From Ailurus styani (lineage: Eukaryota > Chordata > Mammalia > Carnivora > Ailuridae), in NCBI GenBank assembly GCA_002007465.1, contig LNAC01000038.1, positions 4,137,900-4,201,899 of the forward strand: a DNA stretch of 64,000 nt, read 5' to 3'. Under the pieces are notes generated by a model, which saw only the letters and a list, made by a program, of their open reading frames with translations, ran no database searches and was not told where the DNA came from. Shown here in pieces: positions 23,517-34,746 of the stretch; the stretch's first letter is position 1, and each line of letters begins with the position of its first letter. The translations under genes were made by a program, and so were the position numbers.

Positions 23517-23856
23517 ATGAAGTAGAGGCTGAATTATCAGTTTTAGTGTTGCCAATTTTGACCTCTTTAAAACAAATAACATAGGTGAAACCCTAATAAT
23601 CAGGAACCATTTCCAATTAATTCATCTGAGGCCTGCATATATAATTAGCTATGTTCCACTGCTTGTGTTAAAGAAAATTTGGGATGGTTCATATAAAGCA
23701 GCTGTGAAAAGACTGCTAAAATCCCCAACCTTGCCTCTGGGCTGGGGTTGCATAGTGTGCTCTAAGGTGTCTTATGTTTACTAAATGATGTTTTCACTTC
23801 ATTAGTAAAAACAAAAACTGTCTAGCAACGATTACAATATGTTCCAAGGGTGTTTC
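23517..23856 (+). repeat. Dispersed duplication, copy 2 (~340 bp)
   Basis: Direct copy of 12705-13043 at roughly 95% identity. It begins sharply after 'gtgtcgtgagcaa' and ends before 'gtcacagcaccattg'. In this copy the sequence runs into a GC-richer, LTR-like block (23857-24640), so the shared part may be the 5' portion of a larger unclassified element. Confidence 0.85.
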
Positions 23857-24640
23857 GTCACAGCACCATTGCTGCCAACCAAGATAAAGGCAAGAGAGTG
23901 TGCCTAAAATACACCACCACGCTGTTTTAGGATGAGAGGGGGCAGAAAACTGTGCTGGGATTTTTTTTGCCTGCTTGGAGAATGTTGTGCCTATCAGATG
24001 TTGTGGGTTTCTTATCCGTAGAATCCACACAGTGGGCTAGGGCAGAGAACTGCCGAACCAACTGCATTTCTACCTCCATAGTCAGCATGGATGGAAGCCC
24101 TTAAGTCTCTGTGGGTCATAATGAAACAAGATGGGATGGGGAAGGACACAAACCATAAGAGACTCCTAATCTCACAAAACAAACTGAGGGTTACTGGGGG
24201 GTGGGAGGATAGGGATAGGGTGGATGGGTTATGGACATTGGGGAGGGTTTGTGCTTTGGTGAATGCTGTGAAAGATGTAACCCTGATGATTCACAGACCT
24301 GTACCCCTTGGGCAAAGGATAAAAATAAAATTAAAAAAAAAAAGTCTCTGTGGGTCCCTTAGTAGTTCTGCTGGGCCCTGTTCCTTCGTGGGCTCTTGAG
24401 CATGTGATAAGCATTCTGCATGCCTGGAGATCTTTCTCATCTTCCCTGCCCTTTCCTATCCTTTGATAATCTATGCTCTTGAACATGGAGGTGAAGTCCT
24501 GGTTGAGGTTTCTCCAAGCCCTCTTCCCCTGCCTTTGGGCTTCAATAAACTAAAGCCACACACCTGCTGAAGACCCTGGAAAAGAACTGGCACAGAGATG
24601 TGAATGCACTTCATAACTGAAGGTTCTCAGAATCCCACTC
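23857..24640 (+). mobile_element. Candidate unclassified LTR-like block (with L1 insertion)
   Basis: Once the L1 tail at 24118-24341 is removed, this is about 560 bp of GC-richer DNA. It has a late 'gggcttcaataaactaaag' (polyadenylation-signal-like), which would fit the R region of an LTR. I cannot name a family or define TG/CA ends. A 3'UTR-like retroposed segment is an alternative. Confidence 0.35.
24118..24341 (+). mobile_element. 5'-truncated L1 3'UTR insertion with TSD
   Basis: 'accataagagactcctaatc', 'aacaaactgagggttactgg', 'gggttatggacattgggg', 'gaatgctgtgaaagatgtaa' and an A-tail (attaaaaaaaaaaa). It is bounded by a perfect 15 bp TSD aagtctctgtgggtc at 24103-24117 and 24342-24356. 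Only about 220 bp were copied, which is a typical severe 5' truncation. The clean TSD indicates a fairly recent event. Confidence 0.93.
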
Positions 24641-25969
24641 CTCATAGTAGACTACAGATGGCTATTAAAATGACATTAAAGTTTGGCCGTTACTCCTTAT
24701 GTTTAAGGAGTGTGTTTGCCCCTTCAGTGCATCCAGTAGCCACAGAAATGGAAACTCCCATAGATCTCCTCTAAGAAGACTCTGCATATCTCATTTTAGA
24801 TTTATGTATGTGAGGTTCTCTGAGTCCTCAGCATTCCCATGGTAGGAAAAAAAACCAAATAAACAATACATACATACACATACATATATGTATACATACA
24901 TAAAAAAGATTTTGTCATTTGTATTGCTCTTATTCTTTGTTAGAATGAAAACATTGATCCTTGCAACTTTCTACTTTCTAACCCAAACTGGAAGACCCTT
25001 AGTGATGTGTCCATTTTTGTTTATTGGAATTTAAATATTTAAATATATATAATTGCCTTTGTCCATGTCCTTCTTTCAGAGCTTAAATTGAGTGTCTCTT
25101 TTATACTTTATGTATTTATAAAGAATATTTTGTGTATGTGTGCATGTTAAGCTGTCCTAGACTTGTTTAAGGCATATTTTAAATTGTGTTCTTTATCCCT
25201 GCCAGTTTCATAATACTGTGATTCTGAGACAGTATCACCTAATTCAGAAAACTGAATCTAATTATTTAGGTTTAAAGGGTTGAATCAAACCATAATAGAG
25301 TTAAATTACAATAAACCCAGGATTAAATTGTTAAGATAATTGAAATAAACAAAGTCACTTCTCTTGGACTAATCTGATTCTGAAATTTCTCTGGACAAAA
25401 ATAGATTTGATTTTTCTTTGTTATACACTTAACTATCCATGATAGAAACAATTATTTTGGTGAGATAAATGCAATCAACTTCATTTTAGTCATCTTCTGT
25501 CACCTTTAGTGGTCACTTTTGAAGCTGATTTAGAGAATTTTGGAGAGAAATAATAAATGATAGTCTGTAAAAAGTCTTTATTATGTTGCTAACGTTAAGG
25601 TGGAGTTTTTATTAGTCACCTCACACAGGTAATGCATACTGTGGTAGAAGTGTCCTGGAGACACTGCAGAGGAAGTTCTAGGTACCCTTGATTGTAAGAC
25701 CAGTCAGATGCTCCTTTATCCACAGATTCCTAACATGTTTTATTTCTTGAAACACGATGTTGGGCACTTGATAGATTATATATCTGAAGAAAAGCCGAGG
25801 ACATGATGTAGAACTAATACTATTTATTTTATTGATCTAAAATAATTTTATAAATTGTCAACTTACTTACTTTTTACTACTATTGAGCTGTGGAATTCTG
25901 ACATTAACTTTCTTATCAAATTTCTTCATAACTGAAGACAATAAGTTTTACATCATTAAAGTCACAAAA
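24641..25969. other. 1.3 kb unclassified DNA
   Basis: Holds an (ACAT)n microsatellite at about 24866-24902. No exon or nameable transposon found. Confidence 0.4.
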
Positions 25970-26397
25970 TCATTTTTGTGTTCCTGTGGAGGAAATCACC
26001 AAAGGGATGTGACTTCCGGTTGACCTACAGGCTGCACCCAGCAATTGGAGGCTCCTCACCACCTCTCCTGTCCTTAGAATGTATAGTCCACCCACAGTTC
26101 CCAGATGTGGAGCCATTCCGAAGATGTAGCCTTGAGAGAGTGAGGTGTTGTTGAGACCATCCAGATGGTGTAGATATCTGAACCCTGTTAAGGCCTTTAT
26201 ATAAATTTTTAAGATTCTGGCGGGCAAGCACAGACATCTGCTTTCAGGGGCCCAGTACAGACCTCCTCGGTCTTTCCTTCTCTTCCTTAAACCTACCCAC
26301 TACCAGTCTGGATTGGCTTGCCTCTTTCTTGGTTTCTGCTTTCCCTCTACATACATGGGTCAGTTGGTATTTTACCAGGAGGAGACCCAATGTTACA
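25970..26397 (+). mobile_element. Candidate LTR-like fragment
   Basis: GC-richer than its flanks. Ends 'tcagttggtattttaccagg' then 'aggagacccaatgttaca'; includes 'ccttctcttccttaaaccta' and 'tggcttgcctctttcttggt', which look like an LTR R/U5. No definite TSD. Two overlapping reverse open frames (26237-25970) have no family resemblance. Confidence 0.4.
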
Positions 26398-26642
26398 AAC
26401 CAAGAGTTCCATTTTTTAATTTTCTCCTTTCTCTTAGCATAGGAATCCCACTTTTTTGTGCTTGAACCACATTGGTCAACAGCAAGACACTATTTTCTTA
26501 TCAGATATCTTAATACTATTTCCATGATATTACTCTTCTCTCATTTTTAGTTGCTGATAATTCACTTGACGTATGAATTATTACTAACTGCATTGTAAAG
26601 AAACTGTTTCCTTCCATCACTCTCTTAAAAATGTTCATTGCA

Positions 26643-26847
26643 GGGTGCCTGGGTGGCTCAGTGGGTTAAAGCCTCTGCCTTTGGCTCAGGTCATGATCTC
26701 AGGGTCCTGGGATCGAGGCCCGCGTCGGGCTCTCTGCTCAGCGGGGGGCCTGCTTCCTCCTCTCTCTCTGCCTGCCTCTCAGCTGACTTGTGATCGCTCT
26801 CTCTCTCTCTCTCTCTGTCAAATAAATAAATAAATAAAATCTTAAAA
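26643..26847 (+). mobile_element. Can-SINE, young
   Basis: Near-consensus sense SINEC with (CT)n and an AAATAAATAAATAAAT tail. A perfect 16 bp TSD aaaaatgttcattgca lies at 26627-26642 and 26848-26863. Confidence 0.97.
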
Positions 26848-26863
26848 AAAAATGTTCATTGCA

Positions 26864-27370
26864 ATACAGATGTCAAAGTTGTTCTTCTTTGCCTTTTGCC
26901 TATGTGTTCTGTGATCTCTCTTTGCCCCTCCGATATGAAACATATATTGGTTTTATTTTACGTAAACAAAATACTCAATTTTATGTGAAATGTATCACTT
27001 GTTGGATACAAACAAAATCTATGACAGTTCCTGTGTAATATAAATGCATACCATTTCTAGCTATAGATACTCAGGTTGTTTCTAATGTTTAAATATGGTG
27101 AATTCACTGAATTTTGGATTATGCTAAATCTGTTTGACTACTAGTTCACAGGTACACTAATATACCTGACACATAAATAGATATGAAAATTATCAAAAAT
27201 TATGATATGTAGACATTGTGCCAGAAATGTTTCTTTTTTTAAAAATAATTTTTATTAAGACTTTTTGTTTTTATAGCAGTTTTAGGTACATAATTATTTC
27301 TCTTTCATTTTCAATAATATATAATGAATAAAAATTAATGAAAAAATTGTATGTGGTATGAGATATGATT
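26864..27370. other. Unclassified; possible small L1 3' scrap
   Basis: 'atttttattaagactttttg' with 'atagcagttttaggtac' (about 27245-27292) resembles antisense 3' sequence of an old L1. Otherwise nothing. Confidence 0.3.
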
Positions 27371-27377
27371 AATTATT

Positions 27378-27570
27378 GTTTTTTGTTTGTTTGTTTTAAG
27401 AGTTTTAATTTATTTATTTGACACAGAGAGAGAGATCACAAGTAGGGGGAGAGGCAGGCAGAGAAAGAAGAGGAAGTAGGCGGCCCAATGTGGGGCTCGA
27501 TCCCAGGACCCTGAGATCATGACCTGAGATGAAGGCAGAGGCTTTAACCCACTGAGCCACCCAGGGACCT
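27378..27570 (-). mobile_element. Can-SINE, reverse, nested in a SINE tail (inner copy)
   Basis: Reverse SINEC with its head 'ccacccagggacctc' abutting the T-tail of a second reverse SINE at 27571. The pair as a unit is flanked by aattatt (27371-27377, 27760-27766). This copy therefore went into the tail of the older one. Confidence 0.9.
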
Positions 27571-27759
27571 CTTTTTTTTTTTTTTTTTTTTAAGATTTTA
27601 TTTATTTGACAGAGAAAGACATAGTGAGAGAGGGAACACAAGCAGGGGGAGTGGAAAAGGGAGAAAGCAGGCTTCCTGCCGAGCAGGGAGCCTGATGCAG
27701 GGCTCGATTCCAGGACTCTGGAAGGCAGACACTTAATGACTGAGCCACCCAGGTGCCCC
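27571..27759 (-). mobile_element. Can-SINE, reverse (outer, older copy)
   Basis: Begins with a T21 run and 'aagattttatttatttgaca', then a body lacking the 'gatcatgacctgagcc' segment (small internal deletion before 'gaaggcagacacttaatgac'), and ends 'gagccacccaggtgcccc'. Confidence 0.92.
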
Positions 27760-27799
27760 AATTATTAAGTCTTATTTGATTGAAAGTGTATTTCCATAT

Positions 27800-27970
27800 T
27801 TACTGGAGACTTAATACATTCCAATGTTTTCCTCAGTCCTGAGGATGAAAAAAACCAAGCAAACAAAAAATAAAGTCACTGTTGAACTGGTGCTTATATT
27901 CTAGAAAAGAAAGACAAATAGGTTAAAAAAAAAGTAATTTTGCTAAACAGTGTATGGTTCCAGATGATGC
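27800..27970 (-). repeat. L2 LINE relic, reverse (probable)
   Basis: 'actggagacttaatacattc', 'gtgcttatattctagaaaag' with 'aaagacaaataggtt' and 'gatgctgaagaaattaa' follow the antisense L2 3' end. Confidence 0.55.
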
Positions 27971-29365
27971 TGAAGAAATTAATCTGAATGTTGGATATAA
28001 TAATTTCCCTAGACAAGTTTAAAGTTCTAATGTAACATAATAAAAAAAATAAAGTGCTGTTATCATAATTCCAACATGCTTATTACAAAGAATATTTTCA
28101 TGCTAGGTGTCTTGTAGTTCTAAAATCTATTTCATTGATGAAATCTTCATTTTAGCATATTTAATCAATATCAGTTGGAAAGACACACACTTTGGTTTGG
28201 TCTAGATGAGTGGTTCAGAAAGTCTGTTTAATAGATCATCCTTAATTATGAAAAATAATGTTCACCACTGATATGAAGTTAGAAAAATTAAAACATTATT
28301 TTAGATGTTTCATAAATATGAAGCTATTTGACTTAAAGGGTTATTCTTTATAATAATTTTTTCCTATATTTTTGTTAATAAAACTTTGTTTAATGAAACC
28401 ATAGTGATAATTGGTATTCTTTTAATACTGATGATTGAGAGAATTAAAATAGAAAACCCTTTGTTACTTTTGAAATTTAGAAGTCTAGGAAACAACTAGA
28501 AATATTCTAGACACACCTAGCGTGCTTCAACCACTATTTGAGAACTTGGAAAATTTGTTAAACAACCCATTAGTCTAGTTGATTTAGCAGTGACCAATAA
28601 TTTCTCTGAAGTAACAAAACACTGTGTGACTACTTAGTGAGATCCACACAATTATTCATGTTGTGCATTGAAGTCTAATAGTATGAACTTTTTCATGCCC
28701 TCAGAATATGCATTCAGGCCAATGAAAAATAGGTAGCAAGAGATTATACATCTCTTACATGGCCAAAAAAATGTGTATTCTATAATCTACATTCTATAAT
28801 TATAGCTTAACACAATGGTGCAAAATGTCCAATACTAAATAAGACGAATGTTGACAGAAATCTGTTTGTTTACTAAAATGCATGAGCCCCTGACTGAGGC
28901 ATAAGCTCTGTATGTTCTAATTCTTTAGAGTTAATGATTTTTAAAAGATGGAGACAGGTGAACTAGAAGCTATGTGTGTCTTATCCTAAAGTGAGTTTTT
29001 TTCACTTTGTTATTTAAATTTATAATTTTGCTACAGTTAAATTGAACTACACTGTTTTTTGTCCTGAAAGGAAGTCTGTTACATCAAAGCTAAATACTAT
29101 TTTATTGTAAATATCTACAGGGCATAGAGTACAATGTTTGGGTGATCTCCGTTCAGCTACAGGGTTATAAACATATGCCTTAGTTTTTGTATTCTGGTGA
29201 ATCCAGTATAAATTACAATAAGGCTTTTTGCACACGGATTGTAATCAAAGAAAGATGTCTCTCATGAAGAAGCTGAACACAGTACACTGAGATTGTCTGT
29301 AGTAAAACTGAGGGAGAAAACAAATCACTAATATTGAAGTACACCTTCTTTCTTATAATTCCGGT
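27971..29365. other. 1.4 kb unclassified AT-rich DNA
   Basis: No nameable element. The 62-codon reverse frame at 29047-29235 has no recognisable domain. Confidence 0.35.
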
Positions 29366-29378
29366 ATAAGAATGGTCA

Positions 29379-29573
29379 AGGGGTGCCTGGGTGGCTCAGT
29401 GGGTTGAAGCCTTTGCCTTCGGCTCAGGTCATGATCACAGGGTCCTGGGATCGAGCCCCAAGTCGGGTTCTCTGCTCACCAGGGAGCCTGCTTCCTCCTC
29501 TCTCTCTCTGCCTGCCTCTCTGCCTACTTGTGATCTCTCTCTGTCAAATAAATAAATAAAATCTTTAAAAAAA
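29379..29573 (+). mobile_element. Can-SINE, young
   Basis: Near-consensus; imperfect TSD ataagaatggtca (29366-29378) and ataaggatggtcg (29574-29586). Confidence 0.96.
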
Positions 29574-29586
29574 ATAAGGATGGTCG

Positions 29587-29990
29587 AAATTTGGTTTTAG
29601 ATTTATTTCTCTTCCATTTATGAGAACATATTGCTTTGAGGTGAATGCAATCCTGTATTCACAGGTTTCCATTAAGGGTGAGATGGTGTGTCTGTCATTC
29701 CTAAATAAATCTAAAGTAATATTTCCCTCACATGTCCATGCAAGCTTTGTTTATAAAATGATAAAATCATAAAATATTTTCATATTGTGTATGTCCATAC
29801 TTGGCATTGATTGTTAAAGTATAAAGGAAAAGCTCTAATTGTTATTTAATATTCAAAAAATAGCTCATTTTGTCAATTTGATATTAATTGATTCTTCAGT
29901 AACTTGGATTTTTTTTATTTCACATTCAACTCTTCGGTTATTTCAGTTATGATGTATAATTAGTTAAGCACTATTTCTGAATAAATTTAT
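29587..29990. other. AT-rich sequence, nothing recognised
   Basis: No nameable feature. Confidence 0.4.
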
Positions 29991-30006
29991 AAGAGGATAA
30001 GATTTA

Positions 30007-30199
30007 TTTTATTTTAAAGATTTTATTTATTTGTCAGAGAAAGAGAGAGTGCACAAGCAGGGGGAGCAGCAGGCAGATGGAAAAGCAGGTTCCATGCTGA
30101 GCAAGGAGCCCCATGTGGGACTTAATCCTGGAACCCTGGGATCATGACTTGATCCAAAGGCAGACAGATGCTTAACTGACTGAGCCATCCAGGCATCCC
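30007..30199 (-). mobile_element. Can-SINE, reverse, mid-age
   Basis: Reverse SINEC with 'gcacaagcagggggagcagc' and 'gagccatccaggcatccc'. Imperfect 16 bp TSD at 29991-30006 and 30200-30215 (aagaggataagattta / aagagggtgggattta). Confidence 0.95.
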
Positions 30200-30215
30200 A
30201 AGAGGGTGGGATTTA

Positions 30216-30969
30216 AGTCAAGCACTTGATACTGTCTCCTTCAGCCTAGTTATCTATGTAGTAACACAAATTTTAAAATGTTGTAAGAAGAACTAAATTT
30301 CTATATGATATACTCATATATTAAGAGTGGATTAACACTGAGTTTATCATTTGGATATTATGAATAAAATCCTATTTTTAAAGAGTAATGAAAAACACCC
30401 ATTTTAACATTGTTCTGTAAAGATACAGTAGTTACCAATTATGTTTTGGAAAATGAAGATCATGTGCTGTTTGCTTATGCAGTTATCCAAATGTTAACCA
30501 CACATACCAGCTATTTTCAATTCTTTTCATCTGGGTTCATTTGCATGAAGCATGCTACATGGAGAAGAGCCAATTTTAGAAATTCAGCTGCTAGGGTTGG
30601 CTGAAAAACTGTAACATTGGAAGATGATCATAAAATGTTTAGTTTGAAAACTAGAAAATTTTAGGTGATTCTGTTGGTTATGTACTTATTTAAGAATATA
30701 ATGGAAAGTATGCTTTATATATTTTCTTTAATAATAAACTTTGAGTTTATATGACCACAAGTTATCACTAAATAAAAGGAAAAAAACTGTCCACATACAC
30801 AAATAATTACCATAAAATATTTTTGTCAATTTTTATTGAAAATGTAGCTATGGATTAATATTTAGGCTCTAAGTTAATGCATATCTCTAGAGCAATAATG
30901 ATGATAAATTTCAGCTAAATTATCTCTATGCCATTTATTCCTATTTTCTTCTATATCTGTGACCAAATT
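30216..30969. other. AT-rich sequence, nothing recognised
   Basis: A 64-codon frame (30410-30604, +) has no supporting features. Confidence 0.35.
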
Positions 30970-30984
30970 TTAATTATCTTTTCT

Positions 30985-31189
30985 TTTTTTTTTTTAAAGA
31001 TTTTATTTATTCATTTGACACAGAGAGAGAGATTACAAGTAGGCAGAGAGGCAGGCAGAGAGAGGAGAGAGGAGGAAGCAGGCTCCCTGCTGAGCAGAGA
31101 GCCCGATGTGGGCCTCGATCCCAGGACCCTGGGATCATGACCTGAGCCGAAGGCAGCGGCTTTTAACCCACTGAGCCACCCAGGCGCCC
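30985..31189 (-). mobile_element. Can-SINE, young, reverse
   Basis: Near-consensus with T-tail; perfect 15 bp TSD ttaattatcttttct at 30970-30984 and 31190-31204. Confidence 0.97.
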
Positions 31190-31204
31190 TTAATTATCTT
31201 TTCT

Positions 31205-31829
31205 GATAAAGTGAAAGAACACCCAAATGTTTGTAGACTTTGAAATACATATTTTATTTGGATTTGTATATATTCCCAAAATTTCAAATAAAATAATGAC
31301 AATGTATTTACATGACATTTATAGCTTTTTCTTCTTTTTTTCTCACTCCACCTAACCTGCATCCCATTATATGGTAAAGATAAGCAACTTTACATATGAT
31401 GATAAACACAGAGCAGATTTTTATAATCAAACATGTTTACTGGTTTATAGAATGATTGTTCTAATGTTTTTATGAAGCTATTTTCTTATTTTTAATTTCT
31501 TACTTTGAAATAATTGTAGGAACAAAACAGTTGCAAAATCAAATATTAGATTCCTAAAAATGTCCTCAGCCAACAGAATTCCCTCTATTTTCATGTATAG
31601 AAAATGATTTTTCTTAGATCCTTGATTCTTGAAGAATAGGTGGACTGATTATAAATTATTTGGTTTGCACTTTGTTTCATTATATTTCAAAAAAATGCCA
31701 CTATATTTGTATGTTCTTCGTTCATATGTGGCTTTTGAAAAGTCTGATCACAGAGTGATTACTTTGTCTTTATAAGCTGTTTCATCACTTTGCCTGGGCC
31801 TTTAGGATTTTTTTCTTTATCTTTAAAAT
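31205..31829. other. AT-rich sequence, nothing recognised
   Basis: No nameable element. Confidence 0.35.
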
Positions 31830-32560
31830 GTAATAGCTTTATTAATATATACCTTGAAGTTGATTGTCCTGGTTAATTTTCCCAAGTATCCAGCGGAACA
31901 TTTTAATATGTAAATGTAGGCTCCTCACTTTCTAGAAAGTCTTCTTGGATTAAAATTTTAAATATTAATTCTGTTCTATTTTGTTGTTGTTGTTGTTGTT
32001 CTTCAGAAGATCCAATAACACAAATGTTACTGCTTCTTGCCTATCTTCCACTTTCCCTAGAACCATTTTCTTTTTCTACATCACTGTCACTCCTCTTGTT
32101 GTTTTCCTTTCTTCAATGTTCTGTATTTTTTTTTGAGTCTATCCTTTAGTCACCTGCATTATATTCTTCACTTTTAAGAAAACGGTGCATCCTCTTTCAC
32201 TTTTTACTTGAGTTTCATCAAGTCTCTTTTTCTTTATTTTTTGTCTTTTCATATTCTTCATTTTTTAATTTCTTATTTATGGTGACTTTTTTATATTTGA
32301 TTTTTTGCTTGACTCCACTTTTTGCTTTACTCAACTGTTTGGAGTAGGTTCTTCAAGTTTTCTTCTGCTTAATGCCTGTATTTCTAGGGAATTCAATTCG
32401 GTACTCAACTGACAAGTGATATAATTTATTTTCTGACTTTTGCAAAAGATATGTTAATTTTTTTGTTATTATTGTTTATGTTTGTGTTATTGGGCTTCTT
32501 AATTTGGGTGTCCTCATGTCTGAGTATAAAAAAGTCAGTTATTTAGTGTTTCTTTTGCTT
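31830..32560 (-). mobile_element. Decayed L1/HAL1 ORF1 region, reverse (tentative)
   Basis: T-rich sequence with 'ttaaatattaattctgttct', 'gatccaataacacaaatgtt', 'ttcttcaatgttctgtattt' and 'gagtttcatcaagtctcttt', which parallels the antisense of old L1 ORF1. A (TTG)6 tract sits at about 31983-32000. Heavy decay prevents translation. Confidence 0.45.
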
Positions 32561-33027
32561 TTGTTTATATTGTTTGCTTTGGTGATGGGGGGTGGGTTAT
32601 GTGCCTTCTAAAACTTTAGCTCTTCTTATGATGTGCAGGACCAAAATTTTCACTTTTGCTTTTTTCCCACTACAACATCTAATGGACAAAGAACGCTTTC
32701 CCTTCCTTTTTGACTTTTTTATCCCCCGTTTCTGTAGGTGTCATTTCAAATCACGTCATTGTTTTAGACCCTTCCTTTGGGAAGTATTTTGTCCATACAC
32801 TGAATCACCAAATGCAGTTAGCATTTCAGACTGAAATACTTCTAGCCATAGTCTTTCTGGTGATAATTTGAGATCATTCTTAGGACCCCCTGTCCACTCT
32901 CCCCATTCATTATTTCTAGGTCTGTCTTTGTTTGCCACTTGTCCTGCCATGGGGTAGAGTTGGTGTAGGTTTGTGAGAAATCGAATGCTGTGACTTCTTC
33001 TTCTTTTCTGTTTTTACATATGTTAGT
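32561..33027. other. Unclassified, possibly the continuation of the L1/HAL1 relic
   Basis: The short frames on both strands (32592-32834, 32756-32950) overlap each other and lack family resemblance. Confidence 0.3.
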
Positions 33028-33220
33028 TTAAAGATTTATTTATTTTTTTATTTGAGAGAGAGAACCAGCAGGAGGAGCAAGGGAGAGAGAGAGAGAATCC
33101 CAAGCAGGCTCCATGCTCAGCACTGGGCCCTGACATGGGGCTCGATCTCAGGACCCCGAGATCATGACCTGAGCCAAAACCGAGTCAGATGCTCAACCAA
33201 CTATGCCACCTAGGTGTCCC
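33028..33220 (-). mobile_element. Can-SINE, old, reverse
   Basis: 'aaagatttatttatttttt', (GA)n, 'ggctcgatctcaggaccccg', 'agatcatgacctgagccaaa' and 'atgccacctaggtgtccc'. TSD not clear. Confidence 0.92.
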
Positions 33221-33559
33221 TACTTACATTATTTTAAAGTTCAGGCATTCTCTTCCATCAGGTTATGCTGAAGGCATGGTTTTATGTGCTTTTCTTTTTC
33301 CTTCAGCATTACTTTTAAAGATAATATGGGAAATTGAGTCCTGCCACTGTCTTCAGCCCCTAGAAATCCTTTATTCTTTTTATTTTAGTATTTTGACATC
33401 AGGACATATTATAGCATTATTCCTGTTTTGGGGTAATTTATATGTATTATTCACAATTGATTTATATACATTTTACAAATTTTAGTGCATAACTCTTATT
33501 ATATTTTTTAAAATGTCTCACAAATATTCTTGCTTTCAGATAAAAAGGAAACAAATATT
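33221..33559. other. AT-rich sequence, nothing recognised
   Basis: Open frame 33189-33485 begins inside the SINE and has no domain resemblance. Confidence 0.35.
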
Positions 33560-33695
33560 TTCAAGTACTATCATATCCTAAGACCTCTATATAAGTTATT
33601 ACTTAACTTCACAGAACAACCTGGCATAGTACATACTATTGTTCTAGACTCAGATATAAAGAGACCGTAAATTCAATAGCACGACTGAGTGATTT
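33560..33695 (-). repeat. MIR-family relic, reverse (probable)
   Basis: 'taagttattacttaacttca', 'ctattgttctagactcagat' and 'agagaccgtaaattcaatag' fit inverted MIR. Confidence 0.5.
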
Positions 33696-33788
33696 AATAC
33701 AATTTTATAAAACTCAAATGATAATAAAGTTTTCATTTCATCAATATTTTCTCCAAATTTCAAAATATAGTTAAAATTATACCATGTA

Positions 33789-34002
33789 GGGACACCTGGG
33801 TGGCTCAGTTGGTTAAGCAGCTGCCTTCAGCTCAGGTCATGATCTCAGGGTCTTGGGATTGAGTCCTGCATTGGGCTCTTTGCTCAGCAGGGAGCCTGCT
33901 TCTTCCTTTGCCTCTGCCTGCCACTCTGCCTGCTTGTGCTCTCTCTCTCTCTCTTTCTCTCTCTGACAAATAAATAAATACAATCTTTAAAAAAAACTTT
34001 AA
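33789..34002 (+). mobile_element. Can-SINE, mid-age
   Basis: 'gggacacctgggtggctcag', 'ggttaagcagctgccttcag', (CT)n and an AAATAAATAAATAC tail. Imperfect TSD aaaattataccatgta / aaaattatactgtata at 33773-33788 and 34003-34018. Confidence 0.95.
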
Positions 34003-34018
34003 AAAATTATACTGTATA

Positions 34019-34507
34019 TGAAGTCTCTATTCAAATAACAGGAGCATACAACTTTAGATTATCAAACTCCACAAGTGCAAACTCATAGAAGGGGAAAATT
34101 AGTCCCTGTTTTTGAAAATTGACTTTATTAATCTTCAAAGAAAAAACAAATGAAAAAATTAAAGACAATTATTTGTGCGATTATATTAATAAAAAATGAA
34201 ATGTTATTTTCAATTTCCTTCAAAAGAGATATGATTACTCATCAAGAGCACATATCTTACTCTACTATGGTTATTTAGAAGATATTTTGCTTTAGATGTG
34301 GTCAAATTGTTATTCACTTGGCTGTGATCAAAGCAATACCACAATGATATAAAAATTTCGTAAGATCCAAAAGCACTTTTTTGGGGCAGCAATTTATTTC
34401 TACACCCTATATTACAATGCATTATACATACTTGGATATCTGTTAGTATCAGAAGCTAGTCTGTCATATAGTGCCATCCACATTTTACAGTATTTTATTA
34501 ATGGGTT
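34019..34507. other. AT-rich sequence, nothing recognised
   Basis: The 70-codon reverse frame (34210-34422) shows no known domain. Confidence 0.35.
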
Positions 34508-34523
34508 TTGTATCTTTTTTCTT

Positions 34524-34730
34524 TTCTTTTTTTTTTTTTTAAAGATTTTATTTATTTATTTCACAGAGGGAGAGAGATCACGAGGAGGCAGAGAGGCAGG
34601 CAGAGAGAGAGAGGGGGAAGCAGTCTCCCCGCTGAGCAGGGAGCCCGATGCGGGCCTCCATCCCAGGACCCTGAGATCATGACCTGAGCCGAAAGCAGAG
34701 GCATTAACCCACTGAGCCACCCAGGCGCCC
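34524..34730 (-). mobile_element. Can-SINE, young, reverse
   Basis: Near-consensus; perfect 16 bp TSD ttgtatcttttttctt at 34508-34523 and 34731-34746. Confidence 0.97.
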
Positions 34731-34746
34731 TTGTATCTTTTTTCTT

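Noticed and set aside
27414..27761. 115-codon reverse frame with an internal lysine run
   Set aside because: Read-through of two adjacent SINEs; the 'GAWVAQW'-type residues recur in every antisense young SINE.
32592..32950. Opposed short frames that looked exon-like
   Set aside because: Overlapping on both strands, next to an L1/HAL1 relic, with no family resemblance.
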